Source: Saccharum officinarum
Lineage: Eukaryota; Streptophyta; Magnoliopsida; Poales; Poaceae
Direction: 5' to 3'
Assembly: GCA_020631735.1 (NCBI GenBank)
Contig: CM036170.1
Span: 63,875,737 to 63,939,736, forward strand
DNA: 64,000 bases
Each line of letters starts with the position of its first letter. The stretch's first letter is position 1. Shown here piece after piece: positions 12,380-23,710 of this stretch. A model generated the notes under the pieces. It made no database searches and was not told the origin of the DNA. It saw nothing but the letters and a program-made list of their open reading frames with translations. A program made the translations under genes and the position numbers.

Positions 12380-13250
12380 TTCGTCGGTGAAAACGCTGAA
12401 TACACCCGGTGCAGTGCACCCACACGCGCTGACACGCGGGACCCACGGGTCAACGGACCCACCGGCCAGCCAGAGCAGCGCGGGGGAGGCGCTGACCGGT
12501 GGCGAACTCGCCGCCGGTGAGGTCTCCGGCGACGGGGAGGGCACCAACGTGCTCCCCGCACCGAGACGCACCCAGCGCACCAACTCCGAGCGGCGCGGGA
12601 GCTCCGGAGGAGGCTCGCCGGCGGAGATGGCGGCACGGCGGCGCTGGAGCTCGTCGGCCGGCCAATGCAGGCCACGGGGGCGGCCGAGAAGGCGAGCGCG
12701 AGCACCGCTAGACGAAGGGGAAGCGGATGCTCGAGACCGGAGGAGGCATGAAGGGCCAGGGAGCTCCGGCCATGCGCGCCGGCCAACGGCGGCCATGGCG
12801 GCAGTGGAGGAGGGAGGCGGCCAATTGGCCCTCACCTGAGCTCGAGCGGCGGAGTGGAGGCGCGCACGCGGTGGAGGGAAGCGGGGCGGAGCTGAGGCCG
12901 GGAGGAATCGACCGGAGAAGCAGCCACGAGCGCGGACGACGGTGGCGAAGCTCCGGGAGCCGGTGATGGCGCGGCGGTGCGCTGCTGCTGCTGGCGGGGC
13001 GAAAGGAGGGAATGGAGGGAGCAGCCGAGGCGGACGAGCGCGCGGAGGGGGGGTAAGCGAGCGCGGTGCTGCGGGGGCCACAGGGGCGCGTGTCGCGCGG
13101 CGTCGTCGGCGTCCGGCCACGCGGCGGCCGAGCTCTGCCGCGGCGCCACGGCGTCGCGCGCGGGCACGCCGCGCGGGAGGAAGCCGGCGCGGGGCGCGGG
13201 CTGGGCTGCCAGCGCTACTGGGCCGAAAGGGAGGCCACGGCCCACTAAAG
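12380..13250 (-). other. GC-rich, CpG-dense block in the LTR just downstream of the TATA box
   Basis: This block contrasts sharply with the AT-rich LTR around it and is also present in the other LTR (about 1705-2580). It lies directly downstream of the TATA motif, so it would be the 5' end of the element RNA. Long open frames on both strands (such as 12263-13120, minus) are what high GC would give by chance. Small indels between the two LTRs change which frame stays open, which argues against coding. Confidence 0.55.
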
Positions 13251-13266
13251 TGAAAAACCGATTTTT

Positions 13267-13276
13267 CTTTTATAAA
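13267..13276 (-). promoter_or_regulatory. TATA box of the chromovirus 5' LTR
   Basis: On the minus strand this reads TTTATAAAAG, about 465 bp into the LTR at the change from AT-rich to GC-rich sequence, and it is conserved in the other LTR at 2593-2602. It would start transcription leftward into the element, away from the neighbouring DnaJ-like gene. Confidence 0.6.
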
Positions 13277-13740
13277 TAAAATTTTTAGATTTCTATATTT
13301 GTTTCAAATTTGAATTTGACGAAGAAAAAGAGGTTTTCAGAATTTTGGCCCAAAATAAAAGTTGTTCAAAATTTTATTCTCTACAACTTTCATGTATAGC
13401 ATTTTTCAAAATTCTCAATAGATTTTGAATTTAGGATTTAAAGCTAAGTTGTTAATCAAAAATCTATTTGTTTAGAATATTTTTAAAACAAAATTTGAGA
13501 AAAACTTGAATTCAAGAATTGCTCCAAAAATCATGTTAATTTATTCTAGATTATTTAAAATTGCTAATACCCAAAAGTATACTACTTTTTGGCACTTACA
13601 TCAAAGTTAGGGTTCTAATTATTTGCTTTTCAAATTTAAATTTAAAAGAGCTATATTTCATGCAATGCTAGTCATGAAATGATGCTGAATGCTTTATGCT
13701 TTGAAATGCTAATGAATGCTTAACACCCAGGGGTGTTACA

Positions 13741-13921
13741 ATGTAGCATGTGGCTTGTTATATTGAATCATTACGATCTTGACTTGTATGTTGGTTGGTT
13801 TGAAATCCCTCGTGATTTCGTTGGACTACCGGAGTTATATGGACTCAAGTGCGGAAATTTGATCACTCCGGTGATTGTTTTTGTACTTGTGCTCTTATAA
13901 TTTGGACGGTTCCGTGATACA
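13741..13921 (+). repeat. Old, oppositely oriented end of a related LTR
   Basis: Immediately beyond the 5' LTR, this stretch resembles the reverse complement of 9736-9890, the U5 end of the same LTR. Shared blocks include GTATGTTGGTTGGTTTGAAA and CCCTCGTGATTTC, and it ends GATACA as the LTR ends TTACA. It is much more diverged than the two LTRs are from each other, so it is a remnant of an older related element on the plus strand. The rest up to 14115 holds a Stowaway-like end (GAGGGAGTA near 14000). Confidence 0.6.
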
Positions 13922-14115
13922 AATGTTGTATGTATTTTTTATAAATCGAGTTAAACTTGTGACACGTACACCAACGACGATAGATATTTAGGGATTGAGG
14001 GAGTAACTCAAATGTTAGAGAAAGCGAGGGCTTAGAAAGGGAAAGAAATTATCCGAACAACGTCCTCCTATCGCTGCCACGTCACCGCATTTGCCTCCAG
14101 CTCTCCTCCCATCCC

Positions 14116-15613
14116 ATGGCTTCCCTTCTCTGCCCCGCCTCTTCCTGCCGCTCCGCTTCCTTGCGCCGCACAGCCGCCTCCCCCGCTGCACCATCCTTCC
14201 CCTCAAGTCGGCACTACGGAGGCGCATCAACAGCCCCGCTCGCGTCTCCAGTCGCCTCTCAGCCGCCGCGGGCCCTTTCCGCGGCCTCTTACGACTACGG
14301 CGGCGACCTGCTCAGGCCCATCGACACACAGACGATCATCATAGCCGCCGCCGCCGTATCCGCGGTCGCCCTCTCTCTCGTCCTCGGACTCAAGGTCTCC
14401 ACCGCTGGCTTTCTAGCTATTTCCTTTTCTTGCTGAATGCATGAATGGCAGGCTGCTGGTCTCTGCTATGGGTTTGTGATGTTCTTAGCTGTGCTCTTTC
14501 AGGGCGACCCGGTGCCGTGCGACAGGTGCGCTGGGAATGGTATTTGCAGTCTCTCCTCCATTTCATTCTTCTTTCTCTGGCGGGGTGAACTGAATGGATG
14601 ATAAGTCTAGAAATTAGCCTGCTGATATGCACTGCTGTATGGTTGTTCCAAAGCCTGAAACTATAGCAAATCGTACGTGTCTTGTCTGATGCTAATGGGT
14701 GCTAGCTCATGTGGAATGTGAGCAAAACAAACGGATGGATGTTATCGTGGTATATGACTGATCTATAATGTATGTTAACAACTTAACATATATGTGTCCT
14801 AAGTTCCTTTTGCCTAATCTTCTAATTGGGGAGTTCATCATTACCTAGCTGTTTGCCACACCCACATCCACTTTTGAATGACTCCCAATTTGTGAGTTAT
14901 TCTGTTTAGTCTGCTACTCTGCTAACACAATATGTCTAGATGATTATATAGTTCCATTGGGGGTCAGTGCTTCACTTGTGGTTTTCTTAGTAGTTTCAAT
15001 GGCCCCTACAGATTGATGGAAAATTATCAATAGGTACATCTTATTCTTTTATATAGATTGAAATATTTATGGATGGTAAAATGGCCCTAGAAAATAGTTA
15101 ATTTGGCCTGATGCTAAATCATTGTGAGAGTGGGTGAGCTTTTCTATCAGCGGAGAGAAACATTACCCTATCTTTATAGGCATGCCCGTGCATATTTACT
15201 ACATCACCACTTTACCTCCATGCTGTGTGCCTCACTGCTCCTCAGTGAACTGTTTGGTCATGCAACACTTTTGTTTAATACAAAGAGGGAAATGCATTTC
15301 AACTGATGGGCAGGAAAGACATACAAATATAGACCTTTTGAGAGAGAAACACATAAAGATGTTACTTAGACAAATGGCCACTTTGTGTTATTAAGTAAAT
15401 ATAGCACATTGACACCAGTATCTAGTTACATGCTTATGACGTTTTGTACATGTATGATGTCTTGACACTTGCTAACTAGGGGGCACGAAGTGTGTGTTCT
15501 GCAACGATGGCAAAATGAAGGTGGAAAATGGAGTCGTTGAGTGCCGCGTATGCAGAGGAGCAGGTTGCCCTGTTCCCTTATTTCATATCCTTTTGGATCT
15601 GCTCATAACATAA
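14116..15613 (+). CDS. DnaJ-type cysteine-rich zinc-finger plastid protein, apparently 3'-truncated
   Basis: Three exons can be traced: 14116-14394, 14503-14539 and 15480-15563, all with GT..AG introns and consistent phases. The product has an S/A/R-rich N-terminus like a chloroplast transit peptide, a hydrophobic segment (about residues 73-92), then [16 protein letters not shown] and CRVCRGAG. This matches small BSD2/LQY1-like plant proteins with DnaJ-type zinc fingers but no J domain, which act as thiol/chaperone factors in plastids. The family normally ends with a fourth Cys pair; a matching exon is not visible in the next ~2 kb. If the last donor (15564) is not used, the frame reads on to TAA at 15611. 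Either the last exon was lost or it is farther away. Confidence 0.65.
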
Positions 15614-16063
15614 GAGAGCAAACCTGAAACTGTAGTTCGGGATGCAGTGGGTTTTCTTTTAGCGTCTATTCTGACCTCTCTGCATTTATCACAATACAAG
15701 CCACTTTCCGTCAGCAGTCAACTGCACGATCTCAACAATTCCGACACCTGCGTCGAGTCATCTAGCAGTGGTACTGTAGTTCGTAGTAGTTGATGATCAA
15801 CCGTTGTTGATGCATCGTAATCTTCACTTTTTACCTGCTGCGCTTGTGCTACTACTCGGCCAGCACATCCAATCCAAATCGAACGGGATCCAGATGCTCT
15901 AGAGTTCAGTGGGTTCGTCCCCGTAGGTCCGAGCCCTGCCGACCCGTTTTCTCCGCCGCCGGCCGTATCTCTCGTACCGGCTCGGCTCCCCGCCCCGCCG
16001 TGAATTCCGGAGCACGAGGGCGGACGATGGATTAGCCCAAGATACGGCGGCACACCTGCCTTC

Positions 16064-16191
16064 GGAGCCGTTCGGCTGGAATTATAAGCCGGCTGAAAAA
16101 CACTGTTGACTGATTTTTCGTGAGAGAAAAATATTGTTCCGACTGAAAAAACAAGCTGAATAAGACGGATTATAAGCCAGATGAACAGGCC
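16064..16191. mobile_element. Short MITE, family C (GTTCG..TTATAAGCC ends)
   Basis: This ~128-bp element has inverted ends (GTTCGGCTGG..TTATAAGCC and GGCTTATAA..CCAGATGAAC) and the shared core TTTTTCTCTCACAA/TTGTGAGAGAAAAA. Related copies lie near 29626, 39751 and 40852. It is non-coding. The superfamily is not assigned. Confidence 0.6.
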
Positions 16192-17090
16192 TTCGTGTCG
16201 TGTCCTCCACTCCTGACTCTCTCGCAGCAAACGCGGCGCGCAGGCGAGCGGGGGAGAGCTCGCGTTCGGACGCCGCTCGCGTCACCCCGAGTCGAACCTG
16301 CCGGGCACCATCGCGCCGGGATATTTCCAAAACGGCAAGTCACGAGTCACGACCGTGACGTGTTTGACTGACGTGAACCGGCCGGCAAAAGACGTTTCAC
16401 CGGGGTTGGCGCCAGCGCCATGGTACAGTGAACCAAAACGTCAAACCCGGCGTTTGTTTGACGCATACATCCACGGTCGAGGCGACCTCGAGCCACCCCT
16501 ACCGCCGCCCACACGTTTCCACCTTCCACCAGTGGTACGGTGAGTGGTGACTCGCTGCCATCTGGCGACCGGAGCGGAGCGGGGCAACGCGTCTAGCTTC
16601 CTGACGACGAAGCACGCACCGTACCAAAGCAATGTCCTCGCGCTCGGAGACAAGAAGTCAAGATGTCAGCTGCCCAACCAGCAAGCAAATGTAATAGGTC
16701 GCCGCTCGAATCAGCGGCGCCTCCGCATGCTTGCTCAAATCGTGATGCAAGCTTGCTTGGATACTGAACGAACAGGCCCGTCGTCCGTGTCCAGTTCAGT
16801 GTCCTGTGTCCATGCTACCGCTTCTTCGCTAGATTCTCGTCCACGCCACGGGAACAGGATATTTCCTCCGCTGGCGTTGGGAGTGATGAAGCTTCTTCCT
16901 TCCAATCCCAATCCCCCCTGACGCCGACGTGTTTGACGTGCGCCGGCTGCTGACTCAGCGACGTGGAAAGGGTTTAACACGTCACCGGAAACAGTGGACG
17001 TACAGAGGTTGGTAACTTGTAATGACTTGGCAAGATGCGCACGTAGCGACTTTCAAGAGCTCTGATTCATTTATTTGTGGTGCTGATTGA
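16192..17090. other. No gene recognised
   Basis: Moderately GC-rich sequence with only short overlapping frames on both strands. A stretch near 16400-16475 weakly resembles 17875-17945 (shared GTGAACCAAAA and GGCGTTTG words), perhaps a diverged repeat. Confidence 0.4.
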
Positions 17091-17322
17091 GGCTGTGTTC
17101 AGATCCGAAATATTTGGGGAAAATATTTTTGTAGCACTTTTGTTGTTATTTGGCAAAATTTATCTAACCATGAATTAATTAGACTCAAAAGATTCATCTC
17201 GACCTTTACAGACAAACTGTACAATTAGTTATTTTTTTACCTACATTTAATGCTCCATGCATGCGTCCAACGATTCGATGTGATAGGTGACAGAGGAAAT
17301 ATTTTGGGAAGTGAACGGGGCC
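17091..17322. mobile_element. MITE, family A (GGCCTTGTTTAG-type), 232 bp
   Basis: The ends are GGCTGTGTTCAG and a GGGGCC terminus, with TGA on both sides as a 3-bp target duplication (17088-17090, 17323-17325). The internal words (AATTAGACTCAAAA, CAATTAGTTA, CTCCATGCATGCG) are those of the other family A copies in this window. Confidence 0.75.
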
Positions 17323-18257
17323 TGAATTACCATTGCCATTGCTCAGTAGTTTGAGCATTGCCATCGCCAGCTTTTGGACTTACCTTACCTCTAGTTTCAC
17401 GTTGAAGTGCTAGTACTATGACATCTGCGGTGGCGGTGCGCTTGGAAACCTGATCAAGGAAGGAACAAATGCCTCTTTCTAGACTACTGACCTCCGCTCA
17501 ACTTGCTGCTATGTCAATAATGCTGATTATGTGCCGACGAATTAGAAGGCAGGTGATCCCATTGGATTGACAAACATTTTTTTATCAAATGCGATTATTA
17601 CCAAGTTTTAATGAAAACATAAACTGTAGCGAGGCTAAGTGTGAAGTAACCAATAATCCAGGGCTCATAAACTTGAAATTTAAGCTGCCACCGCAGTAAA
17701 AAAAAAACACGCATATTGATGTTCGTACTCGACTGGCTACACCAACACAGCACAGTGCAGCGTCTTTGGCGTGCAAGATCAACTAATAATTTTGGACTTA
17801 GAAGAAGAAGAAGAAGTGGAGGAGAAAGGACAATTGTTTTCCACGTTAGGGCCTTTCACTCCGAACGTTAGGTGCCACGTGCCAGCACCGCGGCACGGCG
17901 AACCAAAAGTCCAAAACGTGAGCCCGGGCGTTTGCTAAGATCCACTCGTTTCCGCGAGGCGGACAAGCCTGACCGTCCACCCAAATCCACCCAACGACAC
18001 ACGTTCCCGTCGCTGGGCGACTTGCTGCGACCCACCCGAGGAAAAGAATCGGACGGCCACCGACCGACGCTTCTGTCCTCACGACGACGACGACGACGGC
18101 GAATTGAAGCACGCGCATGAGCGGCACCCTCCGCGGACCGGAAAAAAATCGGGTGGATCCGGTAAACTCTCAAATTCCATGCATACTTCCACTCAATGGC
18201 TGACATATGTGCCATTTTCAGAGAGTGGTGCTACGGTTGATTCTCCGGCCGATGATA
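17323..18257. other. No gene recognised
   Basis: Contains a GAAGAA microsatellite near 17800 and a GC-rich part (17860-18120) with overlapping frames on both strands and no recognisable protein. Confidence 0.4.
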
Positions 18258-18265
18258 CCTGCAAC

Positions 18266-18773
18266 TAGAGATGGCAGCGGATCGGGTTCGGGTCGGATAC
18301 CCGCGGGTTTCGGGTACTGCGGTTTCGGGTTTGGGGATGGTTTTTCACCCACGGTTTTCGGTTTCGGTTTCGGGTTTGGTATCGGGTTCGATTTCGGGTT
18401 TGGTTTTTCACCCGTGGATATCCAATGGATATCCGAAATAAATCATTTGGAATTAAAACTCATGTTTTATAATATGCTAATAATAACTTGTTTACTTAGA
18501 TTATTAAATCTATTCAAAATTGACTCATGAAAATATTTATTATGTATTGCCTCTTATTTATACATGTGAATATGTTTATATTTATCCGCGGGTTTCGGGT
18601 ATCCATTCGGGTTTCGGATATCTGTTCGGGTTTTGGGTATCCGCGGGTTTGGTTTTGGTGATGGATTTCCACCCGAATCGGTTTTCGGTTCGGGTTCGGG
18701 TTTCGATTTCGGGTTTCGGTTTTGGGTGCACGGAGACTCCACCCGATCCGAACCCGACCCGTTGCCATCCTTA
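18266..18773. mobile_element. hAT-like non-autonomous element built of GGGTTTCGG repeats, 8-bp TSD
   Basis: This 508-bp element has inverted ends TAGAGATGGC and GCCATCCTTA and is flanked by CCTGCAAC on both sides (18258-18265 and 18774-18781). An 8-bp TSD is the hAT signature. Both halves consist largely of variants of CGGGTTTCGGGTTTGG and, at the far end, the complement in ACCCGAACCCGACCCG. It encodes no transposase. Confidence 0.8.
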
Positions 18774-18781
18774 CCTGCAAC

Positions 18782-19408
18782 TGACTAAAACAACGTGGAG
18801 AGACGTTTCACAGGATGAACGTAGGATCTGCCATCTATCCACGTGTCCTCCATCCAGTGAAAGTATGCACAGGTTCTGGGTGGATACGAGATCCACCCAT
18901 TTTTTTCCCGCGGACCGCGGACACCGAGGCGGAGCGCGCGTGATTGGGACTTTGGGAGTACAGTAACCTAGACCGACTGTTGGAAGTCAGGTCGGGTGGT
19001 GTGGCTAGTGACCTCCGCTGGTCCACCCCGCAGGTTGCTTCCCACTCTTAGTGTCTCACACCTTGTGCAAATACGTCTCATGAGAGTGTTCAATGTTCAC
19101 ACTACCAACAGCACTGCAGCCGCAGGCCGCACAGCTGCATCGTCGATCGAGTCGATGAGGCCAGTGTGTTCGCGCCACTCGCGTGGACTAGCTCATACCG
19201 ACTCCACTAATCAAGGATTTTTCATTAAATTGGATATATGCCCGTGTGTTGTACAGGAGTCACGCATTACTCGTATGTTGCGTCGGGACAATGATTCAGA
19301 TTTGGATTGGCGGGGCGCTAAGACGATATCAATAGGTAAACAATACAAATGATTTAAGTCTACATGTGTGTTGTACCATTACTTGTCTCACTAATTGCCT
19401 ACAAAACC
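18782..19408. other. No gene recognised
   Basis: Unique-looking sequence with short frames only; nothing recognised. Confidence 0.35.
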
Positions 19409-19898
19409 TGATCGACAGTCTACAGAGGGGCATGCCCAAGATAGTAGATTGTCGGCAGACAGGTGTGCAAGCACGAACGAGATGGTGATGCAGAACAACA
19501 CGCGGGTTTACCCAGGTTCAGGCTGCCGTGTGGGCGTAATACCTTACGTCCTGCTCTGCTTTGTTATTGCTGTCTTGAACAATATATTACAAGCTAGATT
19601 GCCCTAGAGTATGTTTCGATGTTTTCTAAGGGGTCCTCTGCCCTCCTTATATAGTCTGGGAGGCAGGGTTACAGATCTGGAAACTAATCTTAGCCGGTTA
19701 CAATTGCCATATAGAGCCAGATAAGGATTCCTAACCTAACCGACCAAGACCTTACTTGATCTCCAAGTCTGGTTTGATGCCTTGCACGAGACTCCATCTC
19801 GATGATCTGGATCGCGCGTCATCATGTAATGGGCCGGACCGTCTGGTCTGGGCTTGCCCATGTCTAGCCGTAAGGCTATAGGGGTTTATACCCCCACA
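19409..19898 (-). repeat. Probable solo LTR, minus orientation
   Basis: On the minus strand the segment starts TGTGGGGGTATAAACCCC, has a TATA motif (CTATATAAGGAGGG, about 19643-19656) in the middle and ends in CA. That is an LTR layout of about 490 bp with no internal coding region beside it. No convincing TSD is seen, so the left boundary is approximate. The family is not identified. Confidence 0.5.
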
Positions 19899-21858
19899 CT
19901 AATGTTAAAAATTGAGCCAAATTAGTCGATCAGTAACCATGCATATTGGTATTTGATCAACGACATGAACCATTATACGTAATGAAGGCAAGACATGGTA
20001 ATGTTTCCTGAATCAATTACCTTTCCCTAGCTCTTGGTTGCAATTGATGATACTAAGGAGACTACGGAGGATTATATTACCTGTCCTTTAGCCGATGTTT
20101 TGTTCAATGTATACTAAGCAAAGGTCGAAAGCGAAGCAGAATAATTAAGCAGCAAAACAAAGACGAGCAGATTGGCATATACGAGATCAAGTACCGAAAG
20201 ATCTAGACCATAGAGGATAGGGCATAATATATCGACACGAGCTTCCCGCCTGCCCATTCGGTGGGTGAGCTCAGTGCAGCCAACCAGACCGGGAAAAGCT
20301 AGTTTCTAGCCGGGTGAAGCTATGTGGCAGGCTGTTGAGTGCCGACAATAGGGATCCATGCCGCCGGCTGGCCGCGTCGGCGGCCACCGGCCACTGGTGG
20401 GTGCTGCAAACGACATTCGTTTTGTGGCGAAGGGGGTTCTGCTTCTGCATGAAGCATGAATACATGATTGATGAAACTTTGAAAGATATGTGATTCACAG
20501 ATGATTATACGGGTGAAACTGCAAAAAGAAACTACTGGGACGATCTCGACACCCTCGGCGAGGTCCCCACTCCCAACCACCACCAGCAGGGGGCGCGGCC
20601 ATTGTGCACGGTGCCAGCTCCACTTCATCTCCCACAGCACTGTCGAAACCACGCCTCCAGCGTGCACTCGCGGCGCACCATGCCGAAGCTGGTCCGCCGC
20701 CGCCGCTGCTACGTCGCGCCAGTCCCGGTCCCGTCGCCACGGAAGAGTCACGACTCACGACCACTGCTTCGCTCCTCCGGGTGGGCCAGAAGGTGGGCCC
20801 ATGTGTTGGCACGCACATACGGGCCGGAGAGGGGGACAGTCGCGAGCGAGGCGATACGTGGACAATGATCATATTAATCTCGGAGACGCACATCGGACTC
20901 CGAGGCGCGCGCACGAAGGGCGTTTAAGTCCTCCGTATTTTTTAGGTGTAACAGATTGGTATATGTTCGTGCCCTATCGTTGAAATAAAAATATATAACT
21001 ACCAAGTGGGTATTAGAGTAGTACTGTATACAATAGATTGCTGGTGTTTTGCTGAAGTAAATCATTTTTGACAAGTAAACACAAATGAAAGGTATTTTTT
21101 AAAGCATAATAATTGAAAAACAAAACATACGTTAGTCTAAACACATGAGGGGAAGTATATTTGTTCTGTCAATGCCAAATATAGATTAGTCTAAACAAAT
21201 GTACTGTGGCGGTCCTGGTCAGTCCGATTGGATTTTGTTCTGGCGGTAGTTCTTTGCCGTTAGAGTTTTTTTTCCCCTTTTTTCTTTCTGGCCTGTACTT
21301 TTCAGATTCAGTCCTGGTGTCTAGTCCGATCGTAGTTCCAGTTTTTTTTTATCGGAGTTTCTTTTTCTGTTCTGCCGGTAGAGGTTCTGTGGATGATTCC
21401 CTGCCGATTTTGACAAGTAAACAAATCCGGATAGTGTAGGTATTTGTCGGATAGTATACGTATTTGGTACAGTTTTTTTAATCTTTGTGATCGGATAGTA
21501 TATGTTTTTTTTATTATTAGGTAGATGATGACTTTAGAGTTTTTTTTAGGTGCAGAGATTTAAAACTTAGTAAACCGTCATATAACTTCGACGAGTTTTT
21601 CTTTTCTTTTAAAAAATGTTTTCGTGTTTTTTATTTATCATGATACTCATAACTTATATGTATAATATTTTATGCAATAGAAATTATAACCACAGCCTTT
21701 TATTTTAACTTTTTAATATAGATTTTTACATGATTTTATAGATAAACTACTATAACAATTTTTCTACATGACCTTTACAGTTCAATTCTTGTGCATAACT
21801 GTTAGCTGATGATGTGGAAGTTGTATTACTATATCATATATGTCATCGGTTGCTTATA
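19899..21858. other. No gene recognised; GC-rich patch at 20270-20900
   Basis: Open frames on both strands between 20320 and 20930 come from GC-rich composition and match nothing I know. The remainder is AT-rich intergenic sequence. Confidence 0.4.
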
Positions 21859-21933
21859 CCCTCTATTCTAAATTATAAGATGTTTTACCTTTAGATATTT
21901 AGATAAACGACTTATGCTTTGGATTGGAGAGAG
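21859..21933. mobile_element. Short Stowaway-like MITE remnant
   Basis: CCCTCTATTCTAAATTATAAG at one end and GGATTGGAGAGAG at the other, flanked by TA on both sides, resemble Stowaway termini. At 75 bp it is much shorter than usual, so it is internally deleted. Confidence 0.45.
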
Positions 21934-22492
21934 TATACATATAAATATACACCAATCTCAAATCTAGCATCACTACTACAGAGTTGGCCTTTTGTCCCGG
22001 GCCTAAACAGCCTTTCGTCCCGGCTCCGGAGCCGGTACTAAGGGTTCGAGACTAAATGTCCCACCTTTATTCCCGGCTCCGCGGCCCGGGACTAAAGGGC
22101 CACCTTTGGTTCTGGTTGGTATTACCAACCGGGACTAAAAGGCTCGCTAGTCTGGGCCACGGCGCAGGCCTTTTAGTCCCGGTTGGTATTACCAACCAGG
22201 ACTAAAGGTTATTTTTTCGTTTTTTTTCAATTCAAATCATTATTGATTTTGGTTTTTCAATTACAATAGGTTTTCAAATGTATTCTTCGCTGCTAATATA
22301 CATATACGCTAGACCTATAATTTAGTTCCGAGCGTTATTACACATAAATATACTACGAAACTATATGTATTATAGAGCTATACTTATGTATAATATATGT
22401 ACATGCACATAAAATTTACAACATTGTACAGTTAAGTGTTCGTCCGCCACTTAAAGGTCATACATGCATGTTTTTCTGCCACTTAACTAATG

Positions 22493-23695
22493 TCATACAA
22501 GCTTTCGTCCTGGTTTGGTCTCAATGGCGACGCAGGGTTGTAGTAGAACTCGGCGCCTTTTCGGGAGGACGTGGTCGTTGATGAATCCGGCGATTGTCTC
22601 TTGGATTCCTTTGAGCAGGACCATCTCCAACACCTGACCCTTCACATAATTCTCCTTCAATTTGCATTAATTAAAGGAAAAATGTATTAATATATATAAG
22701 ATTTATTTAGTAGCAATAAATAAACAAGATATGAATTTATTATATATACATGCATGTTACTTACTTTCTCCGTCTCTTCACGAGTTCTTTTGAGGTACAC
22801 CCTCATATACTCGCAAACATAGTATCCACATAAATTGGTACCTTTTGGCTGCACGGCCACCCACTGTAAGATATAAAAAGATTAGTCTTGTCTCATGCTA
22901 CGTGTGAGCTGAATCATGATAAGGTAAAGATGCAGGGAGCTTAGTACAACTTACCCTCAGTAAAATAGGATCAGGAAGTGTTCCTTTCAGATTCGGACGA
23001 TGTTTTTCGACCAACCAAGCCCAAGCCCTGCCTAATAATTGGATCATTAATTAGCTATTGCAGAGTAAAAGAGCAGACATAAATATTTAAAAGATCGAAT
23101 TGAAGTATTTACCTCTGGATCATGTCTATCATATCTTGGTAATCTGTCCACGGTTTTCTCAACAAGTCCTAGACATATAGATGTTGACTATCAAGTTCAA
23201 TGACAATTAGTATCCAGTGACCCCTGCATTTGTTTATAGATCAGTCAATATATATATCTTTATGCTAGATTGACTAAGTAAAATAAAATGTGCACACGAT
23301 AACAACACTTTACCCCATGTTATAGGAGAAGAGTATTGATCCTCTGTCCCTTTGGTTATACAAGAACCGCCGGAGGTTTCTTTTCATTTCAGCTGGCCTC
23401 TGATTGTTAGGATCAGGGGGTCACTGTGTCCTTGTATACGACATACGGATCAATAAAACTAATCCGCTTGTCGTTTCTGTCTCTGAGGTCTAGCATCATG
23501 ATTCTGCATATGTATAAACACGCTAGCTAGTGTGAGCATAATTATTACTTATACATATACATATGCTAGAGTGAGATTATTAAAAGAAAGAATCACTTAC
23601 AGACAGTAGCAGCTCAAGAGAGATTTGTCTAGATTGTCTATGTGACATAGCTGGTGTAACTCATTAAACTGGATCCACATGACGTCATTGCCACT
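22493..23695 (-). pseudogene. Ulp1-like (C48) cysteine protease pseudogene inside CACTA
   Basis: Exons can be followed on the minus strand at about 23695-23601, 23513-23314, 23223-23113, 23027-22955, 22863-22765 and 22654-22493, with GT..AG borders and matching phases. The catalytic landmarks are recognisable: His in GHWILIVIELD, and Cys in GTNLCGYYVCEYMR. Two lesions break it: an extra base in the run of five at 23416-23420 (after DPYVVYKDTVT) shifts the frame, and a TAG sits next to the expected catalytic Asp in the 23223-23113 exon. Ulp1-type domains are commonly carried by plant CACTA and Mutator-like elements; they would act on SUMO-like conjugates if active. Confidence 0.75.
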
Positions 23696-23710
23696 ACTCA
23701 ACCGATTAAT

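Larger units (their letters stand above)
1..13740 (-). mobile_element. Ty3/gypsy chromovirus (Tekay/Del-like), nearly complete, with extra H3-tail ORF
   Basis: Reading on the minus strand, the order is 5' LTR (13740 to 9736), PBS, leader, extra ORF (8951 to 7899), gag-pol (7535 to 3078), PPT and 3' LTR (3067 to beyond position 1). The order protease-RT-RNase H-integrase plus a C-terminal chromodomain places it among chromoviruses; the very long LTRs fit the Tekay/Del group. Both ORFs are uninterrupted, and the first ~600 aligned LTR bases show nine substitutions by eye, so the insertion is recent. The left end and its target-site duplication lie outside the window, so the TSD cannot be verified. 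Confidence 0.93.
9736..13740 (-). repeat. 5' LTR of the chromovirus, complete, 4005 bp
   Basis: On the plus strand it runs from TGTAAC to GTTACA, an inverted terminal repeat. The left boundary abuts the PBS and the right boundary matches the end of the other LTR. On the minus strand it has an AT-rich U3 of about 450 bp, a TATA motif, a GC-rich block of about 0.9 kb, then a long AT-rich part. Small open frames (for example 11158-11391, minus) occur in both LTRs but are probably not genes. Confidence 0.92.

Noticed and set aside
18266..18773. Telomere-like array
   Set aside because: GGGTTTCGG resembles the plant telomere unit TTTAGGG only superficially; exact element ends and an 8-bp TSD show a transposon.
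20320..20927. Overlapping open frames on both strands
   Set aside because: GC-rich composition; sequences are low-complexity and unmatched.
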